From an uncultured Clostridia bacterium (GTDB taxonomy: Bacteria > Bacillota > Clostridia > Oscillospirales > Acutalibacteraceae), in assembly GCA_944384835.1 (NCBI GenBank), contig CALWUU010000023.1, forward strand, positions 1 to 64,000: 64,000 nt of DNA, in the 5' to 3' direction. The notes beneath the pieces are model-generated. The model did no database searches, was not told the DNA's origin, and saw only the letters and a list, made by a program, of their open reading frames with translations. Positions 16,836 to 25,676 of the stretch are shown here, in pieces (position 1 is the first letter of the stretch; every line of letters begins with the position of its first letter). A program made the position numbers and the translations under genes.

Positions 16836-17291
16836 TTATTTTGTTTTCATCATAGATTTCAGTTCATCCATAAAGGTTTGTATATCCTGGAATTGACGAT
16901 AAACAGAAGCAAAACGAACATATGCAACTTCGTCAATGTCTTTTAATTTTTCCATTGCCAATTCGCCAATCCGTTCTGACGGAACCTCTCTGTCCGGTGA
17001 ATTTTGTAGTGTAAATTCCATTTCGTCCACAATTTTTTCTAATGTTTCAATGGATACGGGACGTTTTTCACAAGCACGAAGCAAACCACTTAAAATTTTA
17101 CTTCTGTCAAATACCTGACGCGATTTATCCCTTTTTATCACAATGACAGGCACTGTTTCAATTATCTCATACGTTGTAAAACGTTTTCCGCACTTTAAGC
17201 ATTCTCTACGACGTCTGATTCGTTCTCCTTCATCTGTTGGACGGGAATCAATAACTTTGCTTTCCTCATAAAAACAAAACGGACATTTCAT
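16836..17291 (-). CDS. nrdR: Transcriptional repressor NrdR
   Basis: A 151-residue repressor of ribonucleotide reductase genes. An N-terminal zinc ribbon (KCPFC at the start, ECLKCGKRF near residue 31) with [14 protein letters not shown] between the Cys pairs is followed by an ATP-cone that senses dATP/ATP ([20 protein letters not shown]). The length is normal for the family. The start is the ATG at 17291, preceded by GGAGGAC. An in-frame start 18 bases upstream would contain that site. It stands alone, convergent with coaX. Confidence 0.95.
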   Translation of the reverse strand: MKCPFCFYEESKVIDSRPTDEGERIRRRRECLKCGKRFTTYEIIETVPVIVIKRDKSRQVFDRSKILSGLLRACEKRPVSIETLEKIVDEMEFTLQNSPDREVPSERIGELAMEKLKDIDEVAYVRFASVYRQFQDIQTFMDELKSMMKTK

Positions 17292-17362
17292 AAAACAGTC
17301 CTCCCACATCTTGATTACTATTTTATGATTATATCATATAAAATCTATAAACTTCAACCGGT

Positions 17363-18163
17363 TTATTCAAAATATTTGGATAATTTTTCATTTAAAAACG
17401 CGGCTGAAATATTAAGTTCTTCCAAATGTTCAAAGTTTCTGCGATATACCTCAATAATGAAAGAGCCATGATAATCCTGTTCTTTTAATTGCCTGAACAA
17501 ACGAGGATAATCCATCGTGCCGTTTCCCGGCAGCAAACAATCCTGCGGCGGCGCATTATCGTTGATATGCACATGAATTAAATTTTTACCCATGGCGTCA
17601 CACATATCATAAGGATCAAATCCTGACCTCACTGCTTGCTTTGCATCGAACACAAACGCGCAGCGGTTTTGCAGCTTTTCTCTCATCCGGCGAATAAAAG
17701 CAGGATCAGCGCTGCGAAATCCGTTAACATTTTCCTGCCCAACTGTAACACCAAACTGTTGTCCCAGCTCATATAACGCAAGATATTTTTCTAAATAATC
17801 CTCTTCCTCAATTCCACCATATCTGCCGCAATTATTTTGTCCGTGCAGCACCAGTATGGTTGCGCCTAAAATATTTGCCGCTTCAAAATACTGTTTATAA
17901 AATTCCAATCCATCCAAAAAGCGCGTATGGTAATTTGTAAAAATTAAGGCAGATTCAAATCCTGATGTAAAGGGATGCACGGAACGCATTACTGCTCCGC
18001 AGTCGTCCAAGCGTTTCCGCATTTCTGACGTATAAGGTGATTCTATTTCCCGAAATGTATTAAAAAACACCTCAAACTCTTTGAAACCCATGTCAGTTAA
18101 CGTTTGAAGTGATTCTTTTGTTTCCATTGGATACAGGCAAGATGTTGAAATTCCACACTTCAT
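17363..18163 (-). CDS. Sugar phosphate isomerase/epimerase family protein (xylose isomerase-like TIM barrel)
   Basis: A 266-residue AP-endonuclease-2-type TIM barrel. The opening MKCGISTSCLYPMETKESL, the strand motifs ATILVLHGQNNC and TVGQENVNGF, and the metal-site phrases CAFVFDAKQAV and LIHVHINDNAPPQDCLLPGN carry the usual Glu/Asp/His ligands. Members isomerise or epimerise sugars or act as related metal-dependent lyases, and the substrate cannot be fixed here. The start is the ATG at 18163 with GGGAGGA upstream. It is monocistronic and divergent from the MBL-fold gene. Confidence 0.82.
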   Translation of the reverse strand: MKCGISTSCLYPMETKESLQTLTDMGFKEFEVFFNTFREIESPYTSEMRKRLDDCGAVMRSVHPFTSGFESALIFTNYHTRFLDGLEFYKQYFEAANILGATILVLHGQNNCGRYGGIEEEDYLEKYLALYELGQQFGVTVGQENVNGFRSADPAFIRRMREKLQNRCAFVFDAKQAVRSGFDPYDMCDAMGKNLIHVHINDNAPPQDCLLPGNGTMDYPRLFRQLKEQDYHGSFIIEVYRRNFEHLEELNISAAFLNEKLSKYFE

Positions 18164-18316
18164 AATGATTCCTCCCTGCTTGATTGCTGCTATTATAGCA
18201 TAGAAAAAATTGCAAAGCAATTTTTAACCTTATATAGGAAAAAGGATGACTTCAGAGTAAAGCTGTGATAAGATAAACAATATATTTCCGTTTCAGATAA
18301 AGGAGTTATCATAAAA

Positions 18317-19117
18317 ATGAAAATTACAATGTTAGGGACAGGAAATGCAGTGGTAACTGAATGTTATAACACCTGTTTTGTACTGAGTGAAAATAACCAT
18401 CATTTTTTGGTTGACGGCGGTGGCGGAAATACGCTCTTACGTCAACTAAAACGTGCCGAAATACCATGGAAAGAAATAAAAGATATATTTGTTACACATA
18501 AACACATTGACCACTTATTAGGAATTATCTGGATGCTGCGTATGATATGCCAAAATATGAATCGCGGCAATTACACGGGAGAAGCTAATATTTATGGGCA
18601 TGGAGAAGTAATATCCCTGTTAACGGATATGGCCGAAAAACTGCTGGAAGAAAAGGAAACACGTTTTATCGGCAGCAGACTGCATTTTGTTGCTGTACAA
18701 GATAAAGAAGAACGTATGATTTTAAACAGAAAAATCACTTTTTTTGATATACACTCTACAAAAGCCAAGCAGTTTGGATTTTCGATTGAACTGGGCAACG
18801 GAGAAAAATTGACTTGCTGCGGAGACGAACCGTACAATGAAAACGAACGTCAGTACGTTGAAAACAGCAAATGGCTTTTACATGAAGCATTCTGTTTATT
18901 TTCACAGGCTGATATCTTTTCACCGTATCAGAAACATCACTCCACTGTGAAAGACGCCTGCCAATTGGCAGACAAAATGAACGTAAAAAATTTACTTTTA
19001 TATCATACGGAAGATAGAAACATCCAAAACAGGAAAGCCCTTTATACAGCAGAAGGAAAACAATACTATCATGGAAATCTTTATATTCCCGATGATTTAG
19101 AGGTAATAGAACTCTAA
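18317..19117 (+). CDS. MBL-fold metallo-hydrolase, RNase Z-like
   Basis: A 266-residue metallo-beta-lactamase-fold protein. It opens MKITMLGTGNAVVTECYNTC, has the metal motif THKHIDHLLG (HxHxDH) near residue 60, then later ligands in TCCGDEPYN near 172 and LLYHTEDRN near 234. The layout resembles RNase Z/ElaC relatives, but it lacks an obvious tRNA-binding exosite arm and is best called an MBL-fold hydrolase. AAAGGAG precedes the ATG. It ends close to a terminator and appears to be a single-gene unit. Confidence 0.82.
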   Translation: MKITMLGTGNAVVTECYNTCFVLSENNHHFLVDGGGGNTLLRQLKRAEIPWKEIKDIFVTHKHIDHLLGIIWMLRMICQNMNRGNYTGEANIYGHGEVISLLTDMAEKLLEEKETRFIGSRLHFVAVQDKEERMILNRKITFFDIHSTKAKQFGFSIELGNGEKLTCCGDEPYNENERQYVENSKWLLHEAFCLFSQADIFSPYQKHHSTVKDACQLADKMNVKNLLLYHTEDRNIQNRKALYTAEGKQYYHGNLYIPDDLEVIEL

Positions 19118-19140
19118 TATAAAATATACTCTCTTATGCG

Positions 19141-19167
19141 GCCCATATCATAATGATATGGGCTTTT
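19141..19167 (+). terminator. Terminator of the MBL-fold gene
   Basis: GCCCATATCA (19141-19150), loop TAA, TGATATGGGC (19154-19163), then TTTT. Confidence 0.8.
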
Positions 19168-19244
19168 ATATTCCACTGATAAAGATACATATATCTCAAA
19201 AATCTCCGCAAACTATAAAAAATAATCTTTTGGAGGTTTTATGT

Positions 19245-19676
19245 ATGCATCACGAAAACACAAATTTATTAAATGAAGTATCCAGAGCGTCTAAAATGGG
19301 CATAGATGCCATCAATATCCTTTTGCCCAAGATTAAAAAGGAAGATTTAAAAAAAGAATTAAAAGACCAATGCACAGAATATCAAAAACTGCAAGCAAAA
19401 GCCAATGAAGCAATGTCTGAATATAATGTTATACCGAGTAAAGAAAAAATGATGGACCAGACGATGCTTTGGGGTTCTATTCAAATGAATACGCTGTTGG
19501 ATTCTTCCGAACAGCACATTGCAGAAATGATGATTAACGGCACAACCATGGGAATTATTGATATGACCAAAAAGTTAAATGAACTGGAACAGCCGAAGGC
19601 AAAAGAAAAAGAATTAGCGGAAGAATTTATAGAAAACAGCCAGGCTTATATTGATATGTGGAAAAACTATCTATAA
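19245..19676 (+). CDS. Hypothetical helical protein, possibly a ferritin-like four-helix bundle
   Basis: A 143-residue soluble protein that is almost all helix: NEVSRASKMGIDAINILLPK, KDQCTEYQKLQAKANEAMSE, and a Met-rich third helix with SIQMNTLLDSSEQHIAEMMI, followed by GTTMGIIDMTKKLNEL. Length and helix spacing suggest a four-helix bundle of the ferritin-like or coat-protein type, but I see no clear di-iron ligand set. I recall similar uncharacterised proteins in Clostridia. The ATG at 19245 is 8 bases after TGGAGG. The earlier in-frame ATG at 19158 lies inside the preceding terminator. Confidence 0.72.
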   Translation: MHHENTNLLNEVSRASKMGIDAINILLPKIKKEDLKKELKDQCTEYQKLQAKANEAMSEYNVIPSKEKMMDQTMLWGSIQMNTLLDSSEQHIAEMMINGTTMGIIDMTKKLNELEQPKAKEKELAEEFIENSQAYIDMWKNYL

Positions 19677-19764
19677 GATCCGTTATGCTCCTCTTCCCTT
19701 GATTTCATTGGCAATCTTTATTATAATGATAAAGATCAACACAGCAAAGTAACGAGGGAAAACT

Positions 19765-21666
19765 ATGGCATTATTAAGCGCAAGCGGTTTGGAAAAATCG
19801 TATGGTACAAACACAATATTCAGCGGCGTTTCTTTTGAAATACAAGAAAATGAAAGAATCGGTCTGGTAGGTGTAAACGGAGGCGGAAAAACCACTTTGT
19901 TTCGTTTGCTGACCGGCTCGTTAACTCCTGATAAAGGAAGTATCGCTCAATCCAAACAAACTAATATCGGTTATATGGAACAGCATGTCTGCCGTGATTC
20001 CGATATCAGCGCTTATGCTGAAGTATTAAGTGTATTCTCCTCTTTGCTGGACATGGAACAAAAACTGGAATATTTAAATCAACAATTGCAAAGTGCATCA
20101 GACAAACTGAGTGATTTGATTGAACAACACGCAGCTTTAAATGATGCCTTTCTACATAAAGGCGGTCTTACCTTTCGCGGCCGCACCCGTTCTGCGCTGC
20201 TTGGTTTAGGATTTAGCGATGAGCAAATGGCAATGCCCGTAATGTCACTAAGCGGAGGACAAAAAGCAAAACTGCAGTTGGCTAAACTGTTATTATCTGA
20301 AGCCAATTTATTGCTGTTGGACGAACCCACCAACCACTTGGATATTTCTTCTGTCCAATGGCTGGAAGATTTTTTACGTTCCTACAAAGGCGCTGTATTT
20401 GTCATTTCTCACGACCGTTATTTTTTAGACCGTATTACCAATCGTACGTTCGAACTGGAACATGGCAAACTCACCATATATAAAGGTAATTACAGTACCT
20501 ATATAAAATTAAAAGCAGAACACAATTTAACCATGCAGCGCAATTATGACAATACCAAAAAAGAAATTGACCGTATTTATGGCATTGTAGAGCAGCAAAG
20601 ACGCTGGAACCGTGAGCGCAACATTAAAACAGCCGAAAGCAAGCTGAAAATGATTGAGCGTTTGGAAAGCACTTTGGAAAAACCTGCAGATGAGTTAGAG
20701 ACGATGGAGTTCCACTTTGACATTCATAAGCGAGGCGGTAACGACGTGTTAACCGTAAAAGACATTTCGCTGTCATACGATTCCAAACCGATTTTTGAAC
20801 ATGTGACAATGGACATTCATCGTAAAGAGCGCATTTTTTTAATTGGTCCCAACGGATGCGGTAAAACATCACTGTTCCGTACCTTATTGGGTATGCAGTC
20901 TCCTGACAGCGGCAGCATACGCTTTGGTTCTGATATTGAAACAGGGTATTACGACCAAATTCAGGCAGGGCTGCACGAAGATAAAACTGTACTGGATGAA
21001 GTATGGGACAGATATCCTTCCATGACACAGACTGAATTACGATGTGGATTGGCTGCATTTTTATTTTTCGGCGATGACGTATTCAAACCGATTTCCGCAT
21101 TAAGCGGCGGCGAACGCGCCCGTGTGCTTCTGTTGATTTTAATGCTGTCAAAAGCAAATTTTTTAATGCTGGACGAACCTACCAATCATTTGGATATTCA
21201 ATCTTGTGAAGCGCTGGAATCTGCGTTGCTGTCTTATGAAGGCACGCTGCTTATTATTTCTCATGACCGTTATTTTATCAATAAACTGGCAGATAAAATT
21301 TATGCCCTTACTCCAAACGGAATCGAACAATATGTTGGTAATTATGATACCTATTTGGAACATCAAAAAGTACAACAGCAGGAACAGGAAGTAACTGTTC
21401 CTAAAGTAAACGATTATAAATTGCGTAAAGAACGAGAGTCTGAGCTGCGTAAAAAGAGGACTGCTTTAAAACGCACAGAAGAAAAAATTGAACAACTGGA
21501 GCAGGAAATCGCAAAGTTGGAACAAACGCTGCTTCAACCGGAAATTGCCAGCGATTATCAAGCGGCGGTTGAAATTACGGAACAAATGCATGCACTCAAA
21601 GAAGAAAGCGAGCAGCTGCTGACAACTTGGAGTGAACTAAGCGAAGAACTGGAACAGCAGACATAA
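19765..21666 (+). CDS. ABC-F family ATPase
   Basis: A 633-residue soluble twin-ABC protein without membrane domains. The first Walker A GVNGGGKTT is near residue 36, with signature LSGGQKAKL and Walker B LLLLDEPTNHLDI near 186. The second set is GPNGCGKTS near 362, LSGGERARV, and LMLDEPTNHLDI near 468. The interdomain linker (about 235-305, with RIYGIVEQQRRWNRERNIKT) enters the ribosomal E site in ABC-F factors. The C-terminus is a coiled coil (about 545-633). This arrangement resembles YdiF/Uup-type housekeeping translation factors more than antibiotic-resistance ABC-F proteins, but a resistance role cannot be excluded. Unit: single gene, GAGGG before the ATG. Confidence 0.9.
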   Translation: MALLSASGLEKSYGTNTIFSGVSFEIQENERIGLVGVNGGGKTTLFRLLTGSLTPDKGSIAQSKQTNIGYMEQHVCRDSDISAYAEVLSVFSSLLDMEQKLEYLNQQLQSASDKLSDLIEQHAALNDAFLHKGGLTFRGRTRSALLGLGFSDEQMAMPVMSLSGGQKAKLQLAKLLLSEANLLLLDEPTNHLDISSVQWLEDFLRSYKGAVFVISHDRYFLDRITNRTFELEHGKLTIYKGNYSTYIKLKAEHNLTMQRNYDNTKKEIDRIYGIVEQQRRWNRERNIKTAESKLKMIERLESTLEKPADELETMEFHFDIHKRGGNDVLTVKDISLSYDSKPIFEHVTMDIHRKERIFLIGPNGCGKTSLFRTLLGMQSPDSGSIRFGSDIETGYYDQIQAGLHEDKTVLDEVWDRYPSMTQTELRCGLAAFLFFGDDVFKPISALSGGERARVLLLILMLSKANFLMLDEPTNHLDIQSCEALESALLSYEGTLLIISHDRYFINKLADKIYALTPNGIEQYVGNYDTYLEHQKVQQQEQEVTVPKVNDYKLRKERESELRKKRTALKRTEEKIEQLEQEIAKLEQTLLQPEIASDYQAAVEITEQMHALKEESEQLLTTWSELSEELEQQT

Positions 21667-21695
21667 AAATAGCAGGAGCAAATAAATACTCCTGC
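21666..21695 (-). terminator. Terminator of the HPr-like gene
   Basis: GCAGGAG (21672-21678) pairs with CTCCTGC (21689-21695), with TATTTTTAT following on the minus strand. It also follows the ABC-F stop directly and may act on both strands. Confidence 0.6.
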
Positions 21696-21698
21696 CTG

Positions 21699-21959
21699 TT
21701 ATAATGCAGCGGACACTGCAAATTCTTTCAAATCTTGTAAAACCGCATCTATCTGCTCCTGTTCAACCTGATTGTTGGGAGTTCCAATTTCTACGGTAAG
21801 CGGTTTTGTTAAATCCATGCCAAAAATGCCGATTAAAGACTTTGCATCCACCTTATAACGCTTTGTCGTAAGATGAATGGGACAACGGTATTTGCTCATT
21901 GCAATTACAAACCTATTTACTTTGTCGCCATTATCCAATAAAATGGTAGCTGTTTCCAT
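21699..21959 (-). CDS. HPr-like protein lacking the phospho-accepting histidine
   Basis: An 86-residue protein with the HPr fold outline. The segment VDAKSLIGIFGMDLTKPLTV (about residues 41-60) matches the region around Ser46 of HPr, and the C-terminal helix has VEQEQIDAVLQDLKEFA. The usual N-terminal HARPA motif with His15 is absent, and the equivalent stretch reads YRCPIHLTTKRY. It therefore cannot be a normal PTS phosphocarrier. Related HPr-like proteins without the histidine occur in Clostridia with unknown roles, and the conserved Ser region leaves regulation by HPr kinase-like signals possible. TGGAGGG precedes the ATG at 21959. Confidence 0.75.
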   Translation of the reverse strand: METATILLDNGDKVNRFVIAMSKYRCPIHLTTKRYKVDAKSLIGIFGMDLTKPLTVEIGTPNNQVEQEQIDAVLQDLKEFAVSAAL

Positions 21960-22111
21960 AATGACCCTCCATAAACACGTATTTATTACAATTAAATGTT
22001 CTTTTGAACATCTTATCATTAAAATGAAACAAAATCAATATACATAGTATCCATATATTTGTTTATTTTATTGACTTAACAACGTATATCAAACGAAATC
22101 GAGAGGTATCC

Positions 22112-23407
22112 ATGAAAGTTTCTACTATCACACTTGGCTGTAAAGTAAATCAATACGAAACGCAGGCCATGTTGAATCAATTACTTCAAGGCGGTTTTTT
22201 CCCATGTCAAGCAGGAGAAGACGCTGATATTATTTTACTCAACTCCTGTACCGTTACTTCTACAAGCGACCATAAAGTAAAACAAACCCTTCATAAAGCC
22301 CGCCGGGAACACCCCCATGCGGTTATCGTGTTAACCGGCTGTATGCCCCAAGCTTTTCCCGAATTGGCTGAGGATTTGACTGATGCTGATATTGTGCTTG
22401 GCAACAGCAATCGTTCTTCTTTACTGCCTCATATTCTGCAATATTTATCAACACGTCAGCGCATCATTGACATTGTTCCCCATCAAACAAAAGAAAAATT
22501 TGAAAGCATGTCTGTAGAAAATTTTTATGAACGTACCCGCGCTTTTATTAAAATCCAAGATGGGTGTAACCGCTTTTGCTCTTTCTGCATTATTCCTTAT
22601 GCAAGAGGAAGAGTACGTTCAAAACCATTGGAAGATTTGATCGCTGAAGTAACCCAATTATCTGAAAAAGGATATAAAGAAATCGTTTTAACCGGAATTA
22701 ACCTTTCCGCTTTTGGACAAGACATCAACCTGCATCTTTGCGACGCTGTGGAAGCTGTTTGCGCTATTAATGGAATTGAACGCGTACGGTTGGGCTCCTT
22801 AGAGCCGGAACAGCTCAGTAAAGAGATTATTGTTCGTCTTGCCAAACAACAAAAACTTTGTCCTCAATTTCATCTGTCATTACAAAGCGGTTGTGACGAA
22901 ACCTTAAAACGTATGAATCGTCATTATACCACAGAGGAATACAGGACCATTGTTCAAAATCTCCGCAGTACATTTGACAATGCTGCGATTACCACTGATA
23001 TTATGGTAGGATTTCCAGGTGAAACAGAAGAAGAATTTCTGCAATCTCTGGCATTTGCGCAGGAAATTGCCTTTTCCAAAGTTCATGTATTCGCCTATTC
23101 TCAGCGTCCGGGAACAAAAGCCTGCAATGCACCAAATCAAATTACAAAAAAGATAAAAGAAACACGCAGCAAGCAAATGATACGTGTGACTAATCAGACA
23201 AAACAAGCATTTTTAAACCAGCAGTGCAATACAACACAAAATGTTTTAGTCGAACGAGAAATAAGCGCAAATTTATATGAAGGTTATACTGCAAATTATA
23301 CACCTGTTCAATTTCATTCCGATCAAAATCTATGCGGGCAACTTGTTCCCATACATATTACAAAAGCGAACGAAAACGAGTGTTACGGAACACCGGCAGC
23401 TACATGA
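22112..23407 (+). CDS. mtaB: tRNA t6A37 methylthiotransferase MtaB
   Basis: A 431-residue radical SAM methylthiotransferase that converts t6A to ms2t6A at position 37 of tRNAs reading ANN codons. The N-terminal UPF0004 domain carries a first 4Fe-4S set (TLGCKVNQYE, LLNSCTVTSTSD, VLTGCMPQA). The radical SAM motif is CNRFCSFCIIPYARG near residue 151, giving CxxxCxxC. A C-terminal TRAM-like part follows. Compared with MiaB, the opening VSTITLGCKVNQYETQAM is diagnostic of MtaB. GAGAGG precedes the ATG. Single gene with a strong terminator. Confidence 0.93.
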   Translation: MKVSTITLGCKVNQYETQAMLNQLLQGGFFPCQAGEDADIILLNSCTVTSTSDHKVKQTLHKARREHPHAVIVLTGCMPQAFPELAEDLTDADIVLGNSNRSSLLPHILQYLSTRQRIIDIVPHQTKEKFESMSVENFYERTRAFIKIQDGCNRFCSFCIIPYARGRVRSKPLEDLIAEVTQLSEKGYKEIVLTGINLSAFGQDINLHLCDAVEAVCAINGIERVRLGSLEPEQLSKEIIVRLAKQQKLCPQFHLSLQSGCDETLKRMNRHYTTEEYRTIVQNLRSTFDNAAITTDIMVGFPGETEEEFLQSLAFAQEIAFSKVHVFAYSQRPGTKACNAPNQITKKIKETRSKQMIRVTNQTKQAFLNQQCNTTQNVLVEREISANLYEGYTANYTPVQFHSDQNLCGQLVPIHITKANENECYGTPAAT

Positions 23408-23450
23408 ATACCATTTTCACTATAACACACACCAAATAATAAATAACGCG

Positions 23451-23484
23451 AAAAAAGGACTTTCTCTTGGGAAAGTCCTTTTTT
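23451..23484. terminator. Bidirectional terminator between mtaB and the GHL10 gene
   Basis: AAAAAAGGACTTTC (23451-23464) and GAAAGTCCTTTTTT (23471-23484) with a 6-base loop. The genes converge here. Confidence 0.88.
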
Positions 23485-23499
23485 CATCCTAAAACACTT

Positions 23500-24786
23500 T
23501 CATTCATTTAATAGTTTCACTGCATTTTGTACTTCTTGTTCGGTCTGCTCATGGTTTAAATAATCATAGGAATAAAACATAAATCCATCTCCCTGAGCTT
23601 CTCTTCCCGCCTGAATTTGGTCGGCTATAATGGTATCTGATTTCTGCCAAGTACCTTCATCCACATCAGAGCCTGCTTTATATAATCCCAAACCAAAATA
23701 TAATGCAATGGATGGATTGGTCACCATATCTCTCCATTCTTTTACTGCCGAACCAAACGGCAGCACTTTATGCTCAAAGTTCACATATAATTGAGGACAA
23801 ATATAATCAATATATCCTTGTGTACTGCACCATGTCTTAACATCTGCTCCCATATTCAAGCAATTCTGCACATTTCCCTGAGGTGAAATTCCAAATACGA
23901 CTTCCGGTTTCGTTTGTTTTACCTCTGCATATACTTGGGAAACCATAGCATTGATATTTGCCTGCCGCCACTCCAGCAATTCCATAGGAACACCATTTTG
24001 GCTTGCTTCTTCTTTATAAGCGTCATATTCCGCTTGATCAAAGACACTGTCCTGTGTTGGATAAAAATAATCATCAAATTGGATACCGTCCACATCATAG
24101 TTTTCAACAATCTCTTTTACGCCGTCTGCAATATACTTTCTGACTTCTGCATATGCGGGATTAAAATATTTACCGCTTTCATACTCTACCACCCATCTTT
24201 TTTTAGATTCATCCTGGCTCCATTGCATATATGGATTATTCTCTGACAATTCACCGGGATTGGTGTTGAGCTGAATTCGAAGCGGGTTGACCCATGCATG
24301 GATTTCCAAGCCATTTTCATGTGCCGCTTTTACCATATATTCCAAAGGATCGTAACCCGGGTCTTGCCCTTGTGTACCCGTTAAAAGATGGGACCATGGA
24401 AATAAAGAAGACCGATAGAAAGCGTCTCCAAATGGTCTTACTTGAACAACCAGTGTATTCATTCCTTTTTCCTTTGATGTTTTTACAATCTCATCAAATT
24501 TCTTTTGAAAAGCAGCCTCACTTTTATCATTTTCACCGCTCATAGTCAAACTCATAAACGGTACCCATACTGCCCGCATCTCCTCCTCTTCTTCTGTTGT
24601 GTTGCTGACAACAGGTTCTGTATCTGCTTGTTCTGCTGCTGCACTGCTTGTTTCTGACGAAACAGGCTGTCCTTCATTTTGTTGAAAAACAGGCACCAAT
24701 TGTTTTACGATAATCGAGATTACCAATACGAAAACCAGCGCAATGGCTGCTGTAATTTTTGGATAATTCTTCATTAACTTAATCAA
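23500..24786 (-). CDS. Membrane-anchored glycosyl hydrolase-like 10 (GHL10/DUF187) protein
   Basis: A 428-residue protein with an N-terminal signal-anchor (about residues 12-34), a low-complexity Ser/Ala/Glu linker to residue 68, and then a GHL10 TIM barrel. The barrel opens MRAVWVPFMSL and has TLVVQVRPFGDAFY, then ENGLEIHAWVNPLRI and DVDGIQFDDYFYP (the Asp-rich strand expected at the active site). FGISPQGNVQNC and ICPQLYVNFEH follow. Family members are predicted to act on cell-wall or exopolysaccharide glycans outside the membrane. The start is TTG at 24786 with AGGGGAA upstream. The in-frame ATG four codons later is too far from that site. Confidence 0.85.
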   Translation of the reverse strand: MIKLMKNYPKITAAIALVFVLVISIIVKQLVPVFQQNEGQPVSSETSSAAAEQADTEPVVSNTTEEEEEMRAVWVPFMSLTMSGENDKSEAAFQKKFDEIVKTSKEKGMNTLVVQVRPFGDAFYRSSLFPWSHLLTGTQGQDPGYDPLEYMVKAAHENGLEIHAWVNPLRIQLNTNPGELSENNPYMQWSQDESKKRWVVEYESGKYFNPAYAEVRKYIADGVKEIVENYDVDGIQFDDYFYPTQDSVFDQAEYDAYKEEASQNGVPMELLEWRQANINAMVSQVYAEVKQTKPEVVFGISPQGNVQNCLNMGADVKTWCSTQGYIDYICPQLYVNFEHKVLPFGSAVKEWRDMVTNPSIALYFGLGLYKAGSDVDEGTWQKSDTIIADQIQAGREAQGDGFMFYSYDYLNHEQTEQEVQNAVKLLNE

Positions 24787-24917
24787 AACGCATTCCCCTT
24801 ATGTTTCAATTCTGCAATACTTCTGACACGTTCATAGTTAGGACAAAGCCTTATGATATATTGATAGTAACGCTTCAATTAAAATATGCGTAAAATCCGA
24901 AACTTTGGAGAAATGAA

Positions 24918-25223
24918 ATGAAAATTTTTTGGATCATTCTCGTTATTTATTTAGTCATTATGAATATAGCTGCAATGAGTATGACGATCATTGACAAACG
25001 GCGAGCCATACGTAAACGTAATTACAAACGTATATCTGAACGCACATTGCTTTTCACCGCCTTATTAGGCGGTGCACCATTGATGTATATCACAATGCTG
25101 ACCATTCGGCATAAAACAAAACACAAAAAATTTATGATTATGCTCCCTATTTTCTGCATATTATGGGCAGGAATTCTCATTTTGTTATGGTTAAAACCGC
25201 CTTTGCCATATGCATTCTCATAA
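24918..25223 (+). CDS. DUF1294 family small membrane protein
   Basis: A 101-residue protein with three hydrophobic segments (about 3-22, 46-62, 73-92). Between the first two it has the family signature MTIIDKRRAIRKRNYKRISE, then ALLGGAPLMYITMLTIRHKT. DUF1294 proteins are small membrane proteins found across bacteria, sometimes fused to cold-shock domains. Their function is unknown to me. TTTGGAG precedes the ATG at 24918. No partner gene is adjacent. Confidence 0.85.
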   Translation: MKIFWIILVIYLVIMNIAAMSMTIIDKRRAIRKRNYKRISERTLLFTALLGGAPLMYITMLTIRHKTKHKKFMIMLPIFCILWAGILILLWLKPPLPYAFS

Positions 25224-25503
25224 AACCTCCACTGCATATCAGAACTTTTTATGAGAATGGTGTAAATACTCTTTATGCGCCCGAAGGGGATATCCTGTGT
25301 CCTAAATATGGAAATGCAGAAGCGTAATCTAATAGTTCCTCTTTTAAAGAAAGAATTTCTACTTGCAAAATTTTTATCACCATTTTCATATCACAAATTT
25401 AAAACACATCATTTTATTTTTATGAGATAAAATGAACTATTTACAAATTCATACTAATCTATTCATAATTCGGTCACACCTTTTATAGATGAATCAGGTA
25501 TAC
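25224..25503 (+). other. Intergenic region with a possible short coding remnant
   Basis: There is no complete gene. In one plus frame, 25232-25324 reads LHIRTFYENGVNTLY, then APEGDILCPKYGNAEA and a stop. The end resembles a zinc-ribbon phrase (CPKCGN) with Cys changed to Tyr. It has no start codon in frame and could be a decayed gene end or chance. The rest is A/T-rich up to the small-RNA promoter. Confidence 0.2.
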
Positions 25504-25620
25504 TATAATTGTAGTCAAGAGAGACAGCGTCGCTACTGACTCATTAATTCTCCCCCACTCAATCAATAAATGCTAACAAAAAGAATATACCGAATCGTAA
25601 GATTCGGTCTTTTTGTTTTT
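25504..25620 (+). ncRNA. Candidate small regulatory RNA with C-rich unpaired stretch
   Basis: TATAAT at 25504-25509 predicts a start near 25516. The transcript would run about 100 bases to a strong terminator (25589-25608 stem, then CTTTTTGTTTTT). AGTCA near the 5' end can pair with TGACT at about 25536-25540. After it comes an unpaired segment with TCTCCCCCACTC (25549-25560), which is complementary to Shine-Dalgarno sequences, as in the C-rich loops of RsaE/RoxS-type small RNAs. No open frame with a ribosome binding site is present. The -35 box is poor, so expression is unproven. Confidence 0.45.
25575..25620 (+). terminator. Terminator of the candidate small RNA
   Basis: ACCGAATC (25589-25596), loop GTAA, GATTCGGT (25601-25608), then CTTTTTGTTTTT. 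An outer ACAAAAAG/CTTTTTGT pairing extends the stem. Confidence 0.85.
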
Positions 25621-25640
25621 ACAAGTCTTTCGTTATCAAT

Positions 25641-25676
25641 AAAAACAGGCACTTCAAATTGAAGTGCCTGTTTTTT
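25641..25676 (-). terminator. Terminator of the leuS operon
   Basis: AAAAACAGGCACTTCAA and TTGAAGTGCCTGTTTTT with a one-base centre, a near-perfect palindrome. It ends the long minus-strand housekeeping operon. T runs on both strands make it usable in both directions. Confidence 0.88.
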
